Counted from the stretch's first letter, positions 15,490-23,868 are shown. The stretch is DNA of 46,695 bases from Nitrospirota bacterium (GCA_016234115.1 JACRHD010000010.1:1-46695), one strand, 5' to 3'. Translations and numbers: made by a program. Notes: generated from the sequence alone by a model not told the origin.

Positions 15490-15505
15490 TGGCATGCTTC
15501 ATGCT
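15490..15505 (+). promoter_or_regulatory. Sigma-54 promoter of the second USP/TauE cluster
   Basis: TGGCATG-CTTC-ATGCT, with the invariant GG and GC at correct spacing. The start codon is at 15536, after a GGGAGG ribosome binding site. Confidence 0.82.
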
Positions 15506-15535
15506 CTTCTTTAGGTGTAACTTGGGAGGAAAACT

Positions 15536-16015
15536 ATGAGAAAACAGATTCTGTTTGTCACTTATCAGAACGAAGACTTTGATGAAGGACTATCTTATGC
15601 CATTGACCTTGCAAAGGCAATGAATGAGGACCTGGCCATCCTGCTGGCCCATAAGAATAAACTATTGAAGAGGTTTGAAGAGATTATGACGGCGATAACT
15701 TTTGCCGAGGCCGGCGAACCTGAAACTGCGAGAGAAATTCTGTCCGCCGGTCCTGACAACGGTTCCCGCACAAAGTTGAATGCCTTGATCGAGAAGTGCC
15801 ACAACGCCGGGATCGCCGCGAAGGTATATACGGTAGCTCTGGATGCGGGCTCCGCGATAAAAGATATTCTCAGGCAGAAAAATTCTGTCGACATGGTCTT
15901 GTTGAGCCCGAGCGTTACGGAGAACGGCAATATTTCATCAGGCGAATTACAGAAGCTCGTAAGGACGGCTTCACGGCCGATTGTAACAATGGCAAAGCAG
16001 TTTTCCGCTGCATAA
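15536..16015 (+). CDS. USP-like protein with an internal FAE motif (second copy)
   Basis: This 159-residue protein is a paralogue of 4033-4524, beginning KQILFVTYQNEDFDEGL. The FAE motif at 46-69 is the more complete version: KRFEEIMTAITFAEAGE followed by ETAREIL. The second half continues as a USP-like fold (SVDMVLLSPSVTENG, ASRPIVTMAKQ) without an ATP loop. It is the first gene after the sigma-54 promoter. The 138 bp gap to the permease gene contains a GTCATTGCGCA-type repeat fragment and a second ribosome binding site, so transcription may continue through it. Confidence 0.82.
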   Translation: MRKQILFVTYQNEDFDEGLSYAIDLAKAMNEDLAILLAHKNKLLKRFEEIMTAITFAEAGEPETAREILSAGPDNGSRTKLNALIEKCHNAGIAAKVYTVALDAGSAIKDILRQKNSVDMVLLSPSVTENGNISSGELQKLVRTASRPIVTMAKQFSAA

Positions 16016-16153
16016 GTTTAGCAACCGGGAAGTATTTCTTTCACGTCATTGCGCATTCGTTGCACTCATTGCGTCGACCGCCGGAAATGATTGCGGGCAA
16101 TCCGGAATGACAGTCATTGAAAATATTTCAGAAATATTAAGGAGAACATTTCG

Positions 16154-17089
16154 ATGAATTATATGTACCTTTATTTACCTGTAGCATTGACCAGCATCAA
16201 CATACTTATTCCCGTGGGATTGGGCCTCGCGGTCGGTTTGCTTTCCGGCCTGTTCGGGGTCGGGGGCGGGTTCCTGATGACGCCGCTCTTAATAATGTTC
16301 GGCATCCCATCTACGGTCGCGGCGGCCACGGACTCCAACCAGATAGTGGCGGCTTCCACCTCCGGGACATACGCTCACTGGAAGGTCGGGAATGTGGATT
16401 TCAAGATGGGGCTTTATCTGCTCGTCGGAGGCTTTGTCGGCGGACTTTTCGGCGTGCAGGCGATCAAGATACTCAAGGCAACCGGCAATGCTGACTTTGT
16501 AATAAAGATGACCTATGTGATCATGCTCGGGGTCGTGGGGACGTATATGTTCATCGAGAGCCTGCACAGCATGAAGAAGGCAAAAAAACAGAGTCAGGAG
16601 TCAGGAGTCAGCAGTCAGGAGTCAGGTTTTACAAAATTCCTTAAATCCCTGCCGCTTCAGACACGCTTTGAGAAATCGGGGGTCACGCATTCCACCCTCC
16701 TTCCAATAATCTTTGGCGGGTTTGTAGGAGTGCTCGCGGCAATCATGGGAGTCGGCGGCGGTTTTCTTATGGTGCCCGTTATGGTTTACATCCTGAGGAT
16801 GCCGATGCACGTGGTGGTGGGTACGAGCCTTTTCCAGATATTGTTTAATTGCATAGAAGTGACATTTCTTCAGGCATACACAAACCACAACGTGGATTTT
16901 ATACTTGCGGTCCTGCTGTTGTTAGGCTCAACAGTCGGCGCTCAAGTTGGTGCGGTCTTCGGAAGAAAGCTCAAGGGTGAACAGCTCAAGATAATCCTCG
17001 CGGTCATCGTGCTTGCTGTGACCGCCAAGATAGTATTGGAACTTACATTAACGCCGTCGCTGCTTATATCACAGGGAGGAGGACATTAG
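16154..17089 (+). CDS. TauE/SafE-family anion permease (second copy)
   Basis: This 311-residue permease is almost identical in its membrane parts to the protein of 3082-4002, with the same FGVGGGFLMTP and MGVGGGFLMVP motifs and the same C-terminus ending GGH. The two differ mainly in the cytosolic linker, where this copy has QSQESGVSSQESG, encoded by a GAGTCAG heptamer repeat. AAGGAG precedes the start. The TIGR02186-type gene follows after one base, as in the first cluster. Retention of both copies suggests dose or condition-specific use. Confidence 0.9.
   Translation: MNYMYLYLPVALTSINILIPVGLGLAVGLLSGLFGVGGGFLMTPLLIMFGIPSTVAAATDSNQIVAASTSGTYAHWKVGNVDFKMGLYLLVGGFVGGLFGVQAIKILKATGNADFVIKMTYVIMLGVVGTYMFIESLHSMKKAKKQSQESGVSSQESGFTKFLKSLPLQTRFEKSGVTHSTLLPIIFGGFVGVLAAIMGVGGGFLMVPVMVYILRMPMHVVVGTSLFQILFNCIEVTFLQAYTNHNVDFILAVLLLLGSTVGAQVGAVFGRKLKGEQLKIILAVIVLAVTAKIVLELTLTPSLLISQGGGH
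16591..16626 (+). repeat. GAGTCAG heptamer repeat inside the permease gene
   Basis: About five copies of a GAGTCAG/CAGTCAG unit lie in the reading frame and encode the Ser/Gln/Glu-rich linker. The same unit occurs between genes elsewhere in the window. Confidence 0.75.
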
Positions 17090-17090
17090 A

Positions 17091-17894
17091 ATGAAAAAAT
17101 TCAAAATTCAAAATTCAAAATTCAAAATTGAGGTATTTCTTTTTCTTGCATTTTGCATTTTATATTTTGCGGCATCTGCAACAGCATTCGCGGACCTTAC
17201 CATAAAGGCAAATCATGACCACATCAAGATCGACTTCTTCTATCACGGCAGTTCGGTAAGCGTAAAGGGTGAGGCTGATCCGGGAACGGACCTGATTGTG
17301 AAAATAACCTCTCCTGAAGGGACTCAGGAACTGCGAAAAAAAGGGAAGGCCGCAGGCTTCTTATGGATGAACGTGGGGAACCTGGACTTCGAGAATACCC
17401 CGTACCTCTATTCGGTCCACAGCACAAAAAAGTTGGAAGACATGCTCAGCCGCGAAGAGATGGATAAATATGTGATCGGCTATCCGGCGTTAAGCAGGCA
17501 CATTGAAATAACGCCTGTCTCCGGTGAAGACGAAAAATTAAAGTGGTTCGATGAATTTTTGAAATACAAGGAATCTTCAAATCTGTACAGAAGTTCTTCC
17601 GGAAAGATAATGACCTCGTCTGAAGGCGGCAGGCAGGCTTACTATATTTTGACAGACTGGCCTTATCAGGCCCCTCCGGGGGATTATATAGTTACCGTGT
17701 ATGCGGTAAAAGACAGACAGGTCATTGAAAAAGCAGAAGCAAATGTATCGGTTGAACAGGTCGGGATAGTAAAGGCCCTGGCCGAAATGGCCAGAAGCAA
17801 GGCAGCGATGTACGGAATAATTTCCATCCTTGCCGCGCTGGCCGCGGGCTTCGGCGTAGGGTTGATTTTCAGAAAGGGCGGGGGGGCGCATTAA
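17091..17894 (+). CDS. TIGR02186-type membrane-anchored protein (second copy)
   Basis: This 267-residue protein is a paralogue of 2262-3080, with the shared NHDHIKIDFFYHGS, AAGFLWMNVGNL, VIGYPAL and TDWPYQAPPGDY blocks and a C-terminal helix ending GVGLIFRKGGGAH. The N-terminal signal region follows a stretch encoded by TTCAAAA heptamers (FKIQNSKFKIEV), so a repeat has replaced the original leader. The hydrophobic core FLFLAFCILYFAASATAFA should still work as a signal peptide. The function is unknown; it is probably a partner of the permease. Confidence 0.8.
   Translation: MKKFKIQNSKFKIEVFLFLAFCILYFAASATAFADLTIKANHDHIKIDFFYHGSSVSVKGEADPGTDLIVKITSPEGTQELRKKGKAAGFLWMNVGNLDFENTPYLYSVHSTKKLEDMLSREEMDKYVIGYPALSRHIEITPVSGEDEKLKWFDEFLKYKESSNLYRSSSGKIMTSSEGGRQAYYILTDWPYQAPPGDYIVTVYAVKDRQVIEKAEANVSVEQVGIVKALAEMARSKAAMYGIISILAALAAGFGVGLIFRKGGGAH
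17097..17129 (+). repeat. TTCAAAA heptamer array inside a start region
   Basis: Four to five units of ATTCAAA directly behind the start codon of the TIGR02186-type gene. Related degenerate units lie at 17900-17936 and 37808-37841. Confidence 0.75.
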
Positions 17895-18015
17895 GAAAAT
17901 ATTAAATTTGAGATTTGAAATTTAAAATTTAAAATCAGAGGATACCATGCTCGACAAACATAAAGATCAAACACGGGACAATGTTCAGGTGATGCCGGAC
18001 CCGAAGGAGAAAAAA

Positions 18016-18876
18016 ATGTATGAAACGATATTAGTCGGGTTCGATGAATCGCAATCAAGCAGGGCCGCGCTTATTGAGGCGGCAAACCGGGTAAAGAGGC
18101 ACGGAGGAAAACTCATCCTCGTTCATGCCGTATATTTTGATACCGAGGAATTCGGGCTTGCCCCGGAGCAGTTGGAAAAACGCTTTAAGGTCGGAGAAAA
18201 GGCGTGTGTTCAGACAAAAGAGATGTTGACTTCAGAGTTCGGCATAGAGGTGCAGTCCCTGCTTTGCGAGGGCGATCCGCCGGCTGTCATAGTTGACATC
18301 GCGAGGGAAAAGCAGGCGAATCTCATCGTGCTTGGGACCTACGGCAGGAGGGGGTTAAACAGGCTGCTGATGGGCAGCGTCACTTCACAGGTAATCGTCA
18401 ACTCCCCGGCAGACGTACTGGTCATCAAGAAACCATGCGAGGAATGCACAGGAGAATATAAATCCATACTGGTCCCCTTTGATGCGTCGGTGCCCAGCCA
18501 GAAAGCGCTTAACCGGGCCCTTCATTTATCGAAGATTGATAATGCGGAGATAACGGTCCTCTATGTGATCCCCCGCTATGAAGAGATGATCGGTTTTTTC
18601 AGGACCGGGTCAATACAGAAAAGCCTGATGCTTGAGGCCCAAAAGATTCTCGATACGGCAAACAGGCTTGCGTCCGCGAATGGGGGCGTCTCGCTGAAAA
18701 CAGAGATACTGGAAGGTCCTGCCTCGGAGGAGATCATAAAGACCTCGGCAAGCCTCAAGAATGATCTGATAATAATGGGGAGCCATGGGTACACGGGTGT
18801 TGACAGGGCAATTCTCGGCAGCACCACCGAGAGGGTGATTACGAATGCCTCATGTCCGGTGCTTGTGGCGAAGTGA
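18016..18876 (+). CDS. Tandem-domain universal stress protein (second copy)
   Basis: This 286-residue paralogue of 1402-2259 has ATP loops GTYGRRGLNRLLMGS and GSHGYTGVDRAILGS in its two domains. I placed the start at 18016 (MYETILVGFDE), behind AAGGAGA, rather than at an in-frame ATG at 17947, because the first cluster's protein starts at the same residue. The gap from the previous gene (17895-18015) holds TTGAAAT-like heptamers. Position 4 of the cluster, as in the first copy. Confidence 0.92.
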   Translation: MYETILVGFDESQSSRAALIEAANRVKRHGGKLILVHAVYFDTEEFGLAPEQLEKRFKVGEKACVQTKEMLTSEFGIEVQSLLCEGDPPAVIVDIAREKQANLIVLGTYGRRGLNRLLMGSVTSQVIVNSPADVLVIKKPCEECTGEYKSILVPFDASVPSQKALNRALHLSKIDNAEITVLYVIPRYEEMIGFFRTGSIQKSLMLEAQKILDTANRLASANGGVSLKTEILEGPASEEIIKTSASLKNDLIIMGSHGYTGVDRAILGSTTERVITNASCPVLVAK

Positions 18877-18934
18877 ATATGAAGTGATGAAGTCAGGAAG
18901 CGGGGAGTGATGGAGTAAAGGAGGGTCATTAACT

Positions 18935-19354
18935 ATGAAAGGTTACAGGAAAATATTAATAGCGGTAAACGGCTCAAGGAATGTCCTTAAAGAAGGACTG
19001 AAACTTGCCTGCGATGAAAAATGCTGGGTCACGGTCGTAAAAGTGATACCGCCATATGAAGGCGATCTGGACCTGACGGCAATCAGGAACATCGGGGACG
19101 TGCTGAACAGCGAAGGGGAGAAGGCCGCCTCCGGACTTAGAGAGATGGCCGAGTCCGAAGGTGCCCTGATAAAGACGCGGCTGGAAGAAGGCGCTGTCGA
19201 TAAAAAAATCGTGGAAGTCGCCGAGGAAGAAAGATGCGACGTCATCATCATGGGGGCGAAAAAACGGAGCTGGATAAGAAAGTTATTTGGAGACAATGTG
19301 GTGGAAAAGGTCATTAACCGGGCCCCATGCCCTGTTTTTATAGTCGGCGCTTAA
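18935..19354 (+). CDS. Universal stress protein, single domain (second copy)
   Basis: This 139-residue paralogue of 983-1405 has the same altered nucleotide loop (GAKKRSW...FGDN) and EKVINRAPCPVFIV at the end. It is the last gene of the second cluster. Unlike the first cluster, where the two USP genes overlap, here they are 58 bp apart with a separate AGGAGG-like site. It is convergent with the regulator gene that ends at 19399. Confidence 0.9.
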   Translation: MKGYRKILIAVNGSRNVLKEGLKLACDEKCWVTVVKVIPPYEGDLDLTAIRNIGDVLNSEGEKAASGLREMAESEGALIKTRLEEGAVDKKIVEVAEEERCDVIIMGAKKRSWIRKLFGDNVVEKVINRAPCPVFIVGA

Positions 19355-19359
19355 ATTTT

Positions 19360-19379
19360 GCGGTGCAATCAACCACCGC
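19360..19379. terminator. Hairpin between convergent genes
   Basis: GCGGTG (19360-19365) and CACCGC (19374-19379) form a 6-bp stem between two converging genes. A-T-rich flanks (AAATTTT on the left) would give a U-poor tail, so it is at best a weak bidirectional terminator. Confidence 0.4.
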
Positions 19380-19398
19380 AGCAGATGACGCGGAATTT

Positions 19399-20760
19399 TT
19401 ACCCCTCCTCCATCCCATATTTTTTCAGCTTGCGCCAGAGAGAAACCCTGTCTATTCCCAGCACCTGCGCGGCTGCGGTCCTGTTGCCCCCGGTCTCGTT
19501 CAGGACCCATTTAATGTAAGACTCCTCCTGGGCATCGAGGGAGGGTATCCTGCCTTCTTTTTTCCTGAACGTCCTGATGCTCAGCTCCTTAAGGTCTTCG
19601 GGAAGATGGGCCGTCTCCATAATATTTCCGTTTGAAAGGGCCACTCCCCGCTCTATGATATTTTCCAGCTCCCTGACATTTCCCGGGAAGTCGTAATTCA
19701 TCAGCACCGCTATTACTTCCTGGGAAACGGCATTAACATCTTTTTTCATGAGGGTCGCATATTTTTTTAGAAAATAATAGCTCAGCATCGGGATATCTTC
19801 CCTCCTGTCCGACAGGGGAGGGATATGCAGAAAGACGACATTCATCCTGAAATACAGGTCCTGCCTGAAATCGCCCCTTTTTATCGCGTCGAGTATGTCC
19901 CTGTTTGTCGCAGCTATGAACCTGACATCGACCTTGAGCGGTCTTGTGGCGCCGAGCCTCAGCACCTCTCTTTCCTGTATGACCCTCAGGAGCTTCACCT
20001 GCATGGACGGGGGCATCTCCGTGATCTCGTCAAGGAAAAGCGTCCCTCCGGTCGCCATTTCGACGAGCCCTTTCTTGTCCGTTGTCGCGCCTGTAAACGC
20101 CCCTTTTTCATGACCGAACAGCTCGTTTGATAAAAGCTCCTCCGTGAAGGCGCCGCAATTAATCGCAAAGAACGGACCGCCTCCCCTTGCGCTGTGGATA
20201 TGGATGTACCTTGCGAACATTTCCTTCCCCGTGCCGCTTTCTCCGCTCAGCAGGACATTGCAGTCCGTCGGCGCGATCTGTTTGGACGTCTCAAGCAGCC
20301 TCTGCATCGCGGGGTCCTGGGTAATGATCCTGACCTTGCCTTCGAATTTTTCAAGCTGCTCCCTCAGTTGGGCGTTCTCCTTTTTCAGCCTTATTTTCTC
20401 GAGCGCTTCTTTGACGACCCTTCTCACCTCGTCAAGCTTGAAAGGCTTAGAAATGTAGTCGTAAGCCCCCTTCTTGATGGCCTGTATCGCGCTTTGTACG
20501 GTCGCGTATCCGGTTATCATGATCACCTCTGAGTCAGGATTAAGCTCACGGCACCTTTTCAGGAGCTGCATACCATCGACCTTTTCCATCTTTAAATCGG
20601 TCAACACTATATCAAACCCCTGTTCTTCGATCAGCTTCAGGGCCTGCTGCCCCTTCGAGGTCCCGATGACCGCGTATCCTTCCTTTTGCATAACGTGGAC
20701 CAGACTTCTCAGCGCAATCGTCTCGTCATCGGCGATCAGTATTTTAGGCTTTGTTTCCAT
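19399..20760 (-). CDS. Sigma-54 enhancer-binding response regulator, no adjacent kinase
   Basis: This 453-residue NtrC-family protein has a receiver with D11/D12, phospho-acceptor D55, T83 and K105. Its AAA+ domain has GESGTGKE at 173-180, GAFTGA at 220-225 and LFLDE just after, and a Fis-type helix-turn-helix (NRTAAAQVLGIDRVSLWRKL) is at the C-terminus. No histidine kinase is adjacent; kinases at 27066 or 39446 are possible partners. It is transcribed away from the promoter region at 20985-21178, which suggests it binds the TTGCA-N3-TGCAA sites there. It is distinct in sequence from the regulator at 4823. Confidence 0.93.
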   Translation of the reverse strand: METKPKILIADDETIALRSLVHVMQKEGYAVIGTSKGQQALKLIEEQGFDIVLTDLKMEKVDGMQLLKRCRELNPDSEVIMITGYATVQSAIQAIKKGAYDYISKPFKLDEVRRVVKEALEKIRLKKENAQLREQLEKFEGKVRIITQDPAMQRLLETSKQIAPTDCNVLLSGESGTGKEMFARYIHIHSARGGGPFFAINCGAFTEELLSNELFGHEKGAFTGATTDKKGLVEMATGGTLFLDEITEMPPSMQVKLLRVIQEREVLRLGATRPLKVDVRFIAATNRDILDAIKRGDFRQDLYFRMNVVFLHIPPLSDRREDIPMLSYYFLKKYATLMKKDVNAVSQEVIAVLMNYDFPGNVRELENIIERGVALSNGNIMETAHLPEDLKELSIRTFRKKEGRIPSLDAQEESYIKWVLNETGGNRTAAAQVLGIDRVSLWRKLKKYGMEEG

Positions 20761-20823
20761 TTTTGTATTCCGATCTAATGTTCAGTGTAGTGCGTCCGGC
20801 TTTTCTTTACATATGTTCAAGCC

Positions 20824-20912
20824 GTCATTCCCGCGGTCCTTAAGCGGGAATCCACCCTGAGGCCCTGAGCTTGTCGAAGGGTGGATTCCCGATTACTACC
20901 TCGGGAATGACA
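20824..20912. repeat. GTCATTCCCG palindromic repeat (REP-like)
   Basis: GTCATTCCCGCGG at the left is matched by an inverse CGGGAATGAC at the right. The centre contains the common CCTGAGCTTGTCGAAGGG element, so it looks composite. It lies upstream of the regulator gene. Confidence 0.75.
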
Positions 20913-20984
20913 GTTTTCAAGAGCTTCAATGTAGAGGGATTACGACTCACTACACTCGCTTCTATAACATCCTACCATTGTTGA

Positions 20985-20997
20985 TTGCATATTGCAA
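20985..20997. promoter_or_regulatory. TTGCA-N3-TGCAA palindrome, distal
   Basis: TTGCATATTGCAA, with a TGCAA half-site 20 bp downstream (21013-21017, in TGCAACATC). The same arrangement occurs at 26106-26138. Confidence 0.65.
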
Positions 20998-21071
20998 CAT
21001 AAGACGCCTTTGTGCAACATCATCTAAACGCCATATTAAACAGTTAGTTGCAGGGCGGTTAAATATCCACG

Positions 21072-21084
21072 ATGCATAATGCAA
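21072..21084. promoter_or_regulatory. TTGCA-N3-TGCAA palindrome, proximal (one mismatch)
   Basis: ATGCATAATGCAA. It ends 79 bp before the sigma-54 element at 21163; the corresponding site at 26227 ends 82 bp before its promoter. Two more TGCAA half-sites follow at 21110 and 21118. Confidence 0.6.
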
Positions 21085-21162
21085 TGTTTTAATCATTTCC
21101 TTCAGTTTGTGCAACGATGCAAAAATGCTGTTTTATCAGATCGATACATGTTTCTTCCGTCG

Positions 21163-21178
21163 TGGCATGGTTGTTGAT
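21163..21178 (+). promoter_or_regulatory. Sigma-54 promoter of the fused FAE-USP gene
   Basis: TGGCATG-GTTG-TTGAT has TGGCA and TTG at the right spacing with A for C at -12, exactly as in the promoter at 26321. It decides the start of the next gene, since transcription would begin after about 21189. Confidence 0.72.
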
Positions 21179-21230
21179 ATTAACCCCTTCAAATCCAGGA
21201 CACACTTTAAACGGAGATCAAAAAAAGAAC

Positions 21231-21710
21231 ATGAAAATGAAGAGATTTGAAGACCTGATGTCGGCCATCACCTTTGCCGAGGCAGGGGAACATGAGAAGG
21301 CGAGGGAGATCCTTCATAACAAGAATACGATATTGCTTGCGGTCTCCGAAGGGAAGGTCGATACAAATGTTTTCAGGTACGCCATAAATATAAGCAAGAG
21401 AATAAAGACGGCCATCGATGTCCTCTATCTGAAGATGTCGGAGGTAAAGAACGCGGCATTACATGAATTCCTCTCCGAGGCGGCAAAGGAGGGGATACCG
21501 TGCAATCTGGTCACTGAAGAAGGCTGCATGAAAAAGGCGATCCTCGACTATACGGAAAAAAGGAAGGACGTATTGTTTGTAGTAGTCGGCTCGACCCCCG
21601 AGCTCGATATCGAATGCAAAGGAGGTGGTAAGGCGCTGTCGGACGCGTGGAAGAAACTGAAGTGTCCGCTGGTGGTGGTTTCAAAAGGTGAAATGCCTTC
21701 AACGGCGTGA
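21231..21710 (+). CDS. FAE motif fused to a USP-like domain
   Basis: This 159-residue protein opens directly with the FAE motif (KMKRFEDLMSAITFAEAGE, then KAREIL, residues 2-28). It continues with a USP-like domain (NTILLAVSEGKVD, VLYLKMSE, GCMKKAILDYTEKR, WKKLKCPLVVVSK). The domain lacks the ATP loop. I chose the start at 21231 because the sigma-54 promoter lies inside the longer frame; an ACGGAGA ribosome binding site is about 14 bases upstream, and 21237 is a possible alternative start. The gene pair 26383/26550 is a split version of the same protein. Its function is unknown. Confidence 0.82.
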   Translation: MKMKRFEDLMSAITFAEAGEHEKAREILHNKNTILLAVSEGKVDTNVFRYAINISKRIKTAIDVLYLKMSEVKNAALHEFLSEAAKEGIPCNLVTEEGCMKKAILDYTEKRKDVLFVVVGSTPELDIECKGGGKALSDAWKKLKCPLVVVSKGEMPSTA

Positions 21711-21749
21711 AAACAGAGTTAAGAGTCAAGAGTCAAGAGTTTAGTAGGG

Positions 21750-21766
21750 GCGGGTTTCAAACCCGC
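21750..21766. repeat. Perfect GCGGGTTT hairpin
   Basis: GCGGGTTT-C-AAACCCGC sits between the FAE-USP gene and the permease gene, preceded by AAGAGTC heptamers (21718-21741). It belongs to the GTAGGGGCGGGT-type intergenic repeats and could be a processing or stabilising structure. Confidence 0.65.
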
Positions 21767-21803
21767 ACATGAAAAAAACAAAAACAGAAGGAGGAGAATC
21801 AAA

Positions 21804-23087
21804 ATGGGAACGGGAAGACGAGTATTTGAATTCCTGAAGATGGCGTCGATGGCCCACGCCAAATGGGACTATGAGGTCTCGATGAGCATCCTGAAGCAAA
21901 GGAAAAAAATGTGGCTGCTTCTTATCATGACGCTGCCGATAATCGCGGTAGGAATGGTGGAGGCGGGCGATATGTTAGGGAGCAAGACGGCTTACGCGCC
22001 GGCATTTTATTCAACCGGAATTTTTCTTGTGTCGATAGCAATCGGTTTGTGCGCGGGTCTTATTACCGGATGTATCGGAGCGGGAGGCGGCTTTATCATA
22101 ACCCCGGCCCTGATGGCGGCGGGAGTAAAAGGCATACTTGCAGTCGGCACCGATCTTTTCCATATCTTTGCAAAAGCGATAATGGGGACGGCTGTTCACA
22201 AAAAACTCGGCAACGTCTCGGGCAAGCTGGCAATCGCGTTCCTTGTCGGTTCCGCGGGCGGGACCTTCATCGGCGGCGCGATCAACAAGGGTCTCTATGA
22301 TTATGACCCGAACCTGAGTGAGGCCTTTATCAGCCTCATCTACGCGGTGCTGTTAGGTTTCCTCGGCTTCTACGCGCTGGCGGACTTCCTGAAGTCGAGA
22401 AAATCAAAAGACACGGGAGATGCTCACGGCGGAAGTTCCGGCCTGACAAGTCTCGCCGTCAAGGTACAGAATGTAAACATCCCGCCGGCAATAAGGTTTG
22501 ACGAGGACTTCGTTCCGGGCGGCAGGAAAATCTCCGGCGTGATCGTTGCGATGGGCGGCGTTGTCGTCGGGCTGATGGCTGCAATCATGGGCGTCGGCGG
22601 CGGCTTCATCACATTCCCGATGTTCGTTTATGTCTTCGGAGTATCATCGATGACGACGGTAGGGACCGACATCCTCCAGATCATCTTCACCGCAGGTCTC
22701 GCCGCAACTACACAGTATGCGATTTACGGATATGTGTTTTACACGCTCGCTATGGGAATGCTCCTCGGCTCACTCATAGGCATTCAGGTGGGGGCGCTCA
22801 CAACAAAGGTCGTAAAAGGAATACACATCAGGGGCTTCTATGCAGTTTCCATTCTCGCGGGTTTTATCAACAGGGCCGCTACACTTCCCAAGAAACTTGT
22901 GGAACTTGAAGTCATCAACTGGTCTAAGCCCGTTGTCAAGGGGATCGAAACCGCCGGCAATTACATATTCTGGATAGTCGTCGCGGCCTTCGCGGTATGG
23001 GTCATAGGCAAATTCGTGGCAAATATCGGTGTATTGCGCGGCGAGGAAGATTATGCGAAGCCGGAGCTTGTAAAGGAGGAGGCGTAA
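21804..23087 (+). CDS. Large TauE/SafE-family permease
   Basis: This 427-residue permease is longer than the other two in the window. The N-terminal 35 residues are cytosolic and amphipathic. A first half carries GCIGAGGGFIITPAL and GTDLFHIF, and a second half MGVGGGFITFPMFVY and GTDILQIIF. Between them lies a soluble linker of about 50 residues (SRKSKDTGDAHGGSSG onward), and a C-terminal extension has one more helix. As I recall, permeases of this size occur in sulfate-reducing and related bacteria. The substrate is probably a sulfur oxyanion or small organic anion. It forms an operon with the next gene (one base apart). Confidence 0.87.
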   Translation: MGTGRRVFEFLKMASMAHAKWDYEVSMSILKQRKKMWLLLIMTLPIIAVGMVEAGDMLGSKTAYAPAFYSTGIFLVSIAIGLCAGLITGCIGAGGGFIITPALMAAGVKGILAVGTDLFHIFAKAIMGTAVHKKLGNVSGKLAIAFLVGSAGGTFIGGAINKGLYDYDPNLSEAFISLIYAVLLGFLGFYALADFLKSRKSKDTGDAHGGSSGLTSLAVKVQNVNIPPAIRFDEDFVPGGRKISGVIVAMGGVVVGLMAAIMGVGGGFITFPMFVYVFGVSSMTTVGTDILQIIFTAGLAATTQYAIYGYVFYTLAMGMLLGSLIGIQVGALTTKVVKGIHIRGFYAVSILAGFINRAATLPKKLVELEVINWSKPVVKGIETAGNYIFWIVVAAFAVWVIGKFVANIGVLRGEEDYAKPELVKEEA

Positions 23088-23088
23088 C

Positions 23089-23799
23089 ATGTTAGTGAAA
23101 AATAAAAAGACATTCAGTTTGGGAGTAGTTTTTGCGATATCCTTTCTTGCCGTACTGGCATTGATATTCACTCCGGTGTTTAACGGGAAGAACGGGCTCG
23201 TATTTTCGGACGACAGCTTCAACAAGTTAGCCAAGGGCTCTTCATACTTTATACCGAAGGTCATGAAGTCGGTAGAAAAAATTGCGGGCAAATCCGTTTC
23301 CGTGACCATTAAAACAGAAAACGCGGAGCAGGCCGGGAATACGGCAAAGCTCTTTACTGCCGCGGGCGCGACCGCTGCTGTAAATGGACAGGAAATGAAG
23401 GTGGAAGGCGACCTCGGGGCCATTCTTCAAAGCGCGCTTCGGGACGCCGACGCCATGTATAAGAACGAAGGCAAGGCCGTTGCCGACCGGTACGGTTATG
23501 ATGAAAAGGCGGTTTTGAAGAACTGGTGGACTGCGTTGACCGGCATTGAAAAGAACCTGAAGAAAGAGAAGCTCATCGCAGAGGCGAAGGTCGTAGCCGA
23601 AGTCGTCAAAAAGGGAGTGGAGCCCGGCTACAATTTCTACAAGATCGACGCCAACAAGGTCGCCGACCACGCGGGCATGATGTCCGGACTGTTGATATTC
23701 TATGTGGCTTATACCATGTGGTGGGGATACGCCATATTCTATATCTTCGACGGTCTCGGGCTGAGCATGAAAAAGGCAAAGGTGAAGAAAGAAGCGTAG
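23089..23799 (+). CDS. Membrane protein of unknown function, permease partner
   Basis: This 236-residue protein has an N-terminal helix (about 11-30), an extracytoplasmic region with mixed helices (31-190), and a C-terminal helix LIFYVAYTMWWGYAIFYIF before a basic tail. It starts one base after the permease stop, with AAGGAGGAGG inside the end of the permease gene, so the two are translationally linked. Two-helix architecture and position recall the TIGR02186 proteins next to the smaller permeases, but no sequence motif is shared. It may play the same accessory role. Confidence 0.75.
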   Translation: MLVKNKKTFSLGVVFAISFLAVLALIFTPVFNGKNGLVFSDDSFNKLAKGSSYFIPKVMKSVEKIAGKSVSVTIKTENAEQAGNTAKLFTAAGATAAVNGQEMKVEGDLGAILQSALRDADAMYKNEGKAVADRYGYDEKAVLKNWWTALTGIEKNLKKEKLIAEAKVVAEVVKKGVEPGYNFYKIDANKVADHAGMMSGLLIFYVAYTMWWGYAIFYIFDGLGLSMKKAKVKKEA

Positions 23800-23807
23800 A
23801 AAAAAAA

Positions 23808-23868
23808 GGGTCAAGGGTCAAGGGTCAAGGGTCAAGTTATTTCCCTGGACCCCGGCCCCTTGCCCCTT
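23808..23868. repeat. GGGTCAA heptamer array with an inverse arm
   Basis: Four GGGTCAA units (23808-23837) face CCCTGGACCCC-GGCCCCTTGCCCC on the other side, so the array can fold back on itself. It lies between two genes of the same operon. Confidence 0.75.

Noticed and set aside
20824-20912. Insertion sequence ends
   Set aside because: No transposase frame is associated; the element is a short REP-like palindrome seen five times in the window.
21117-21230. Longer N-terminus of the FAE-USP gene
   Set aside because: The sigma-54 promoter at 21163 lies inside it, and family relatives start at the FAE motif.
23841-23868. Possible sigma-54 promoter (TGGACCCCGGCCCCTTGC) before the USP at 23887
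   Set aside because: Spacing between GG and GC is too long, and the sequence is the inverse arm of a heptamer repeat.
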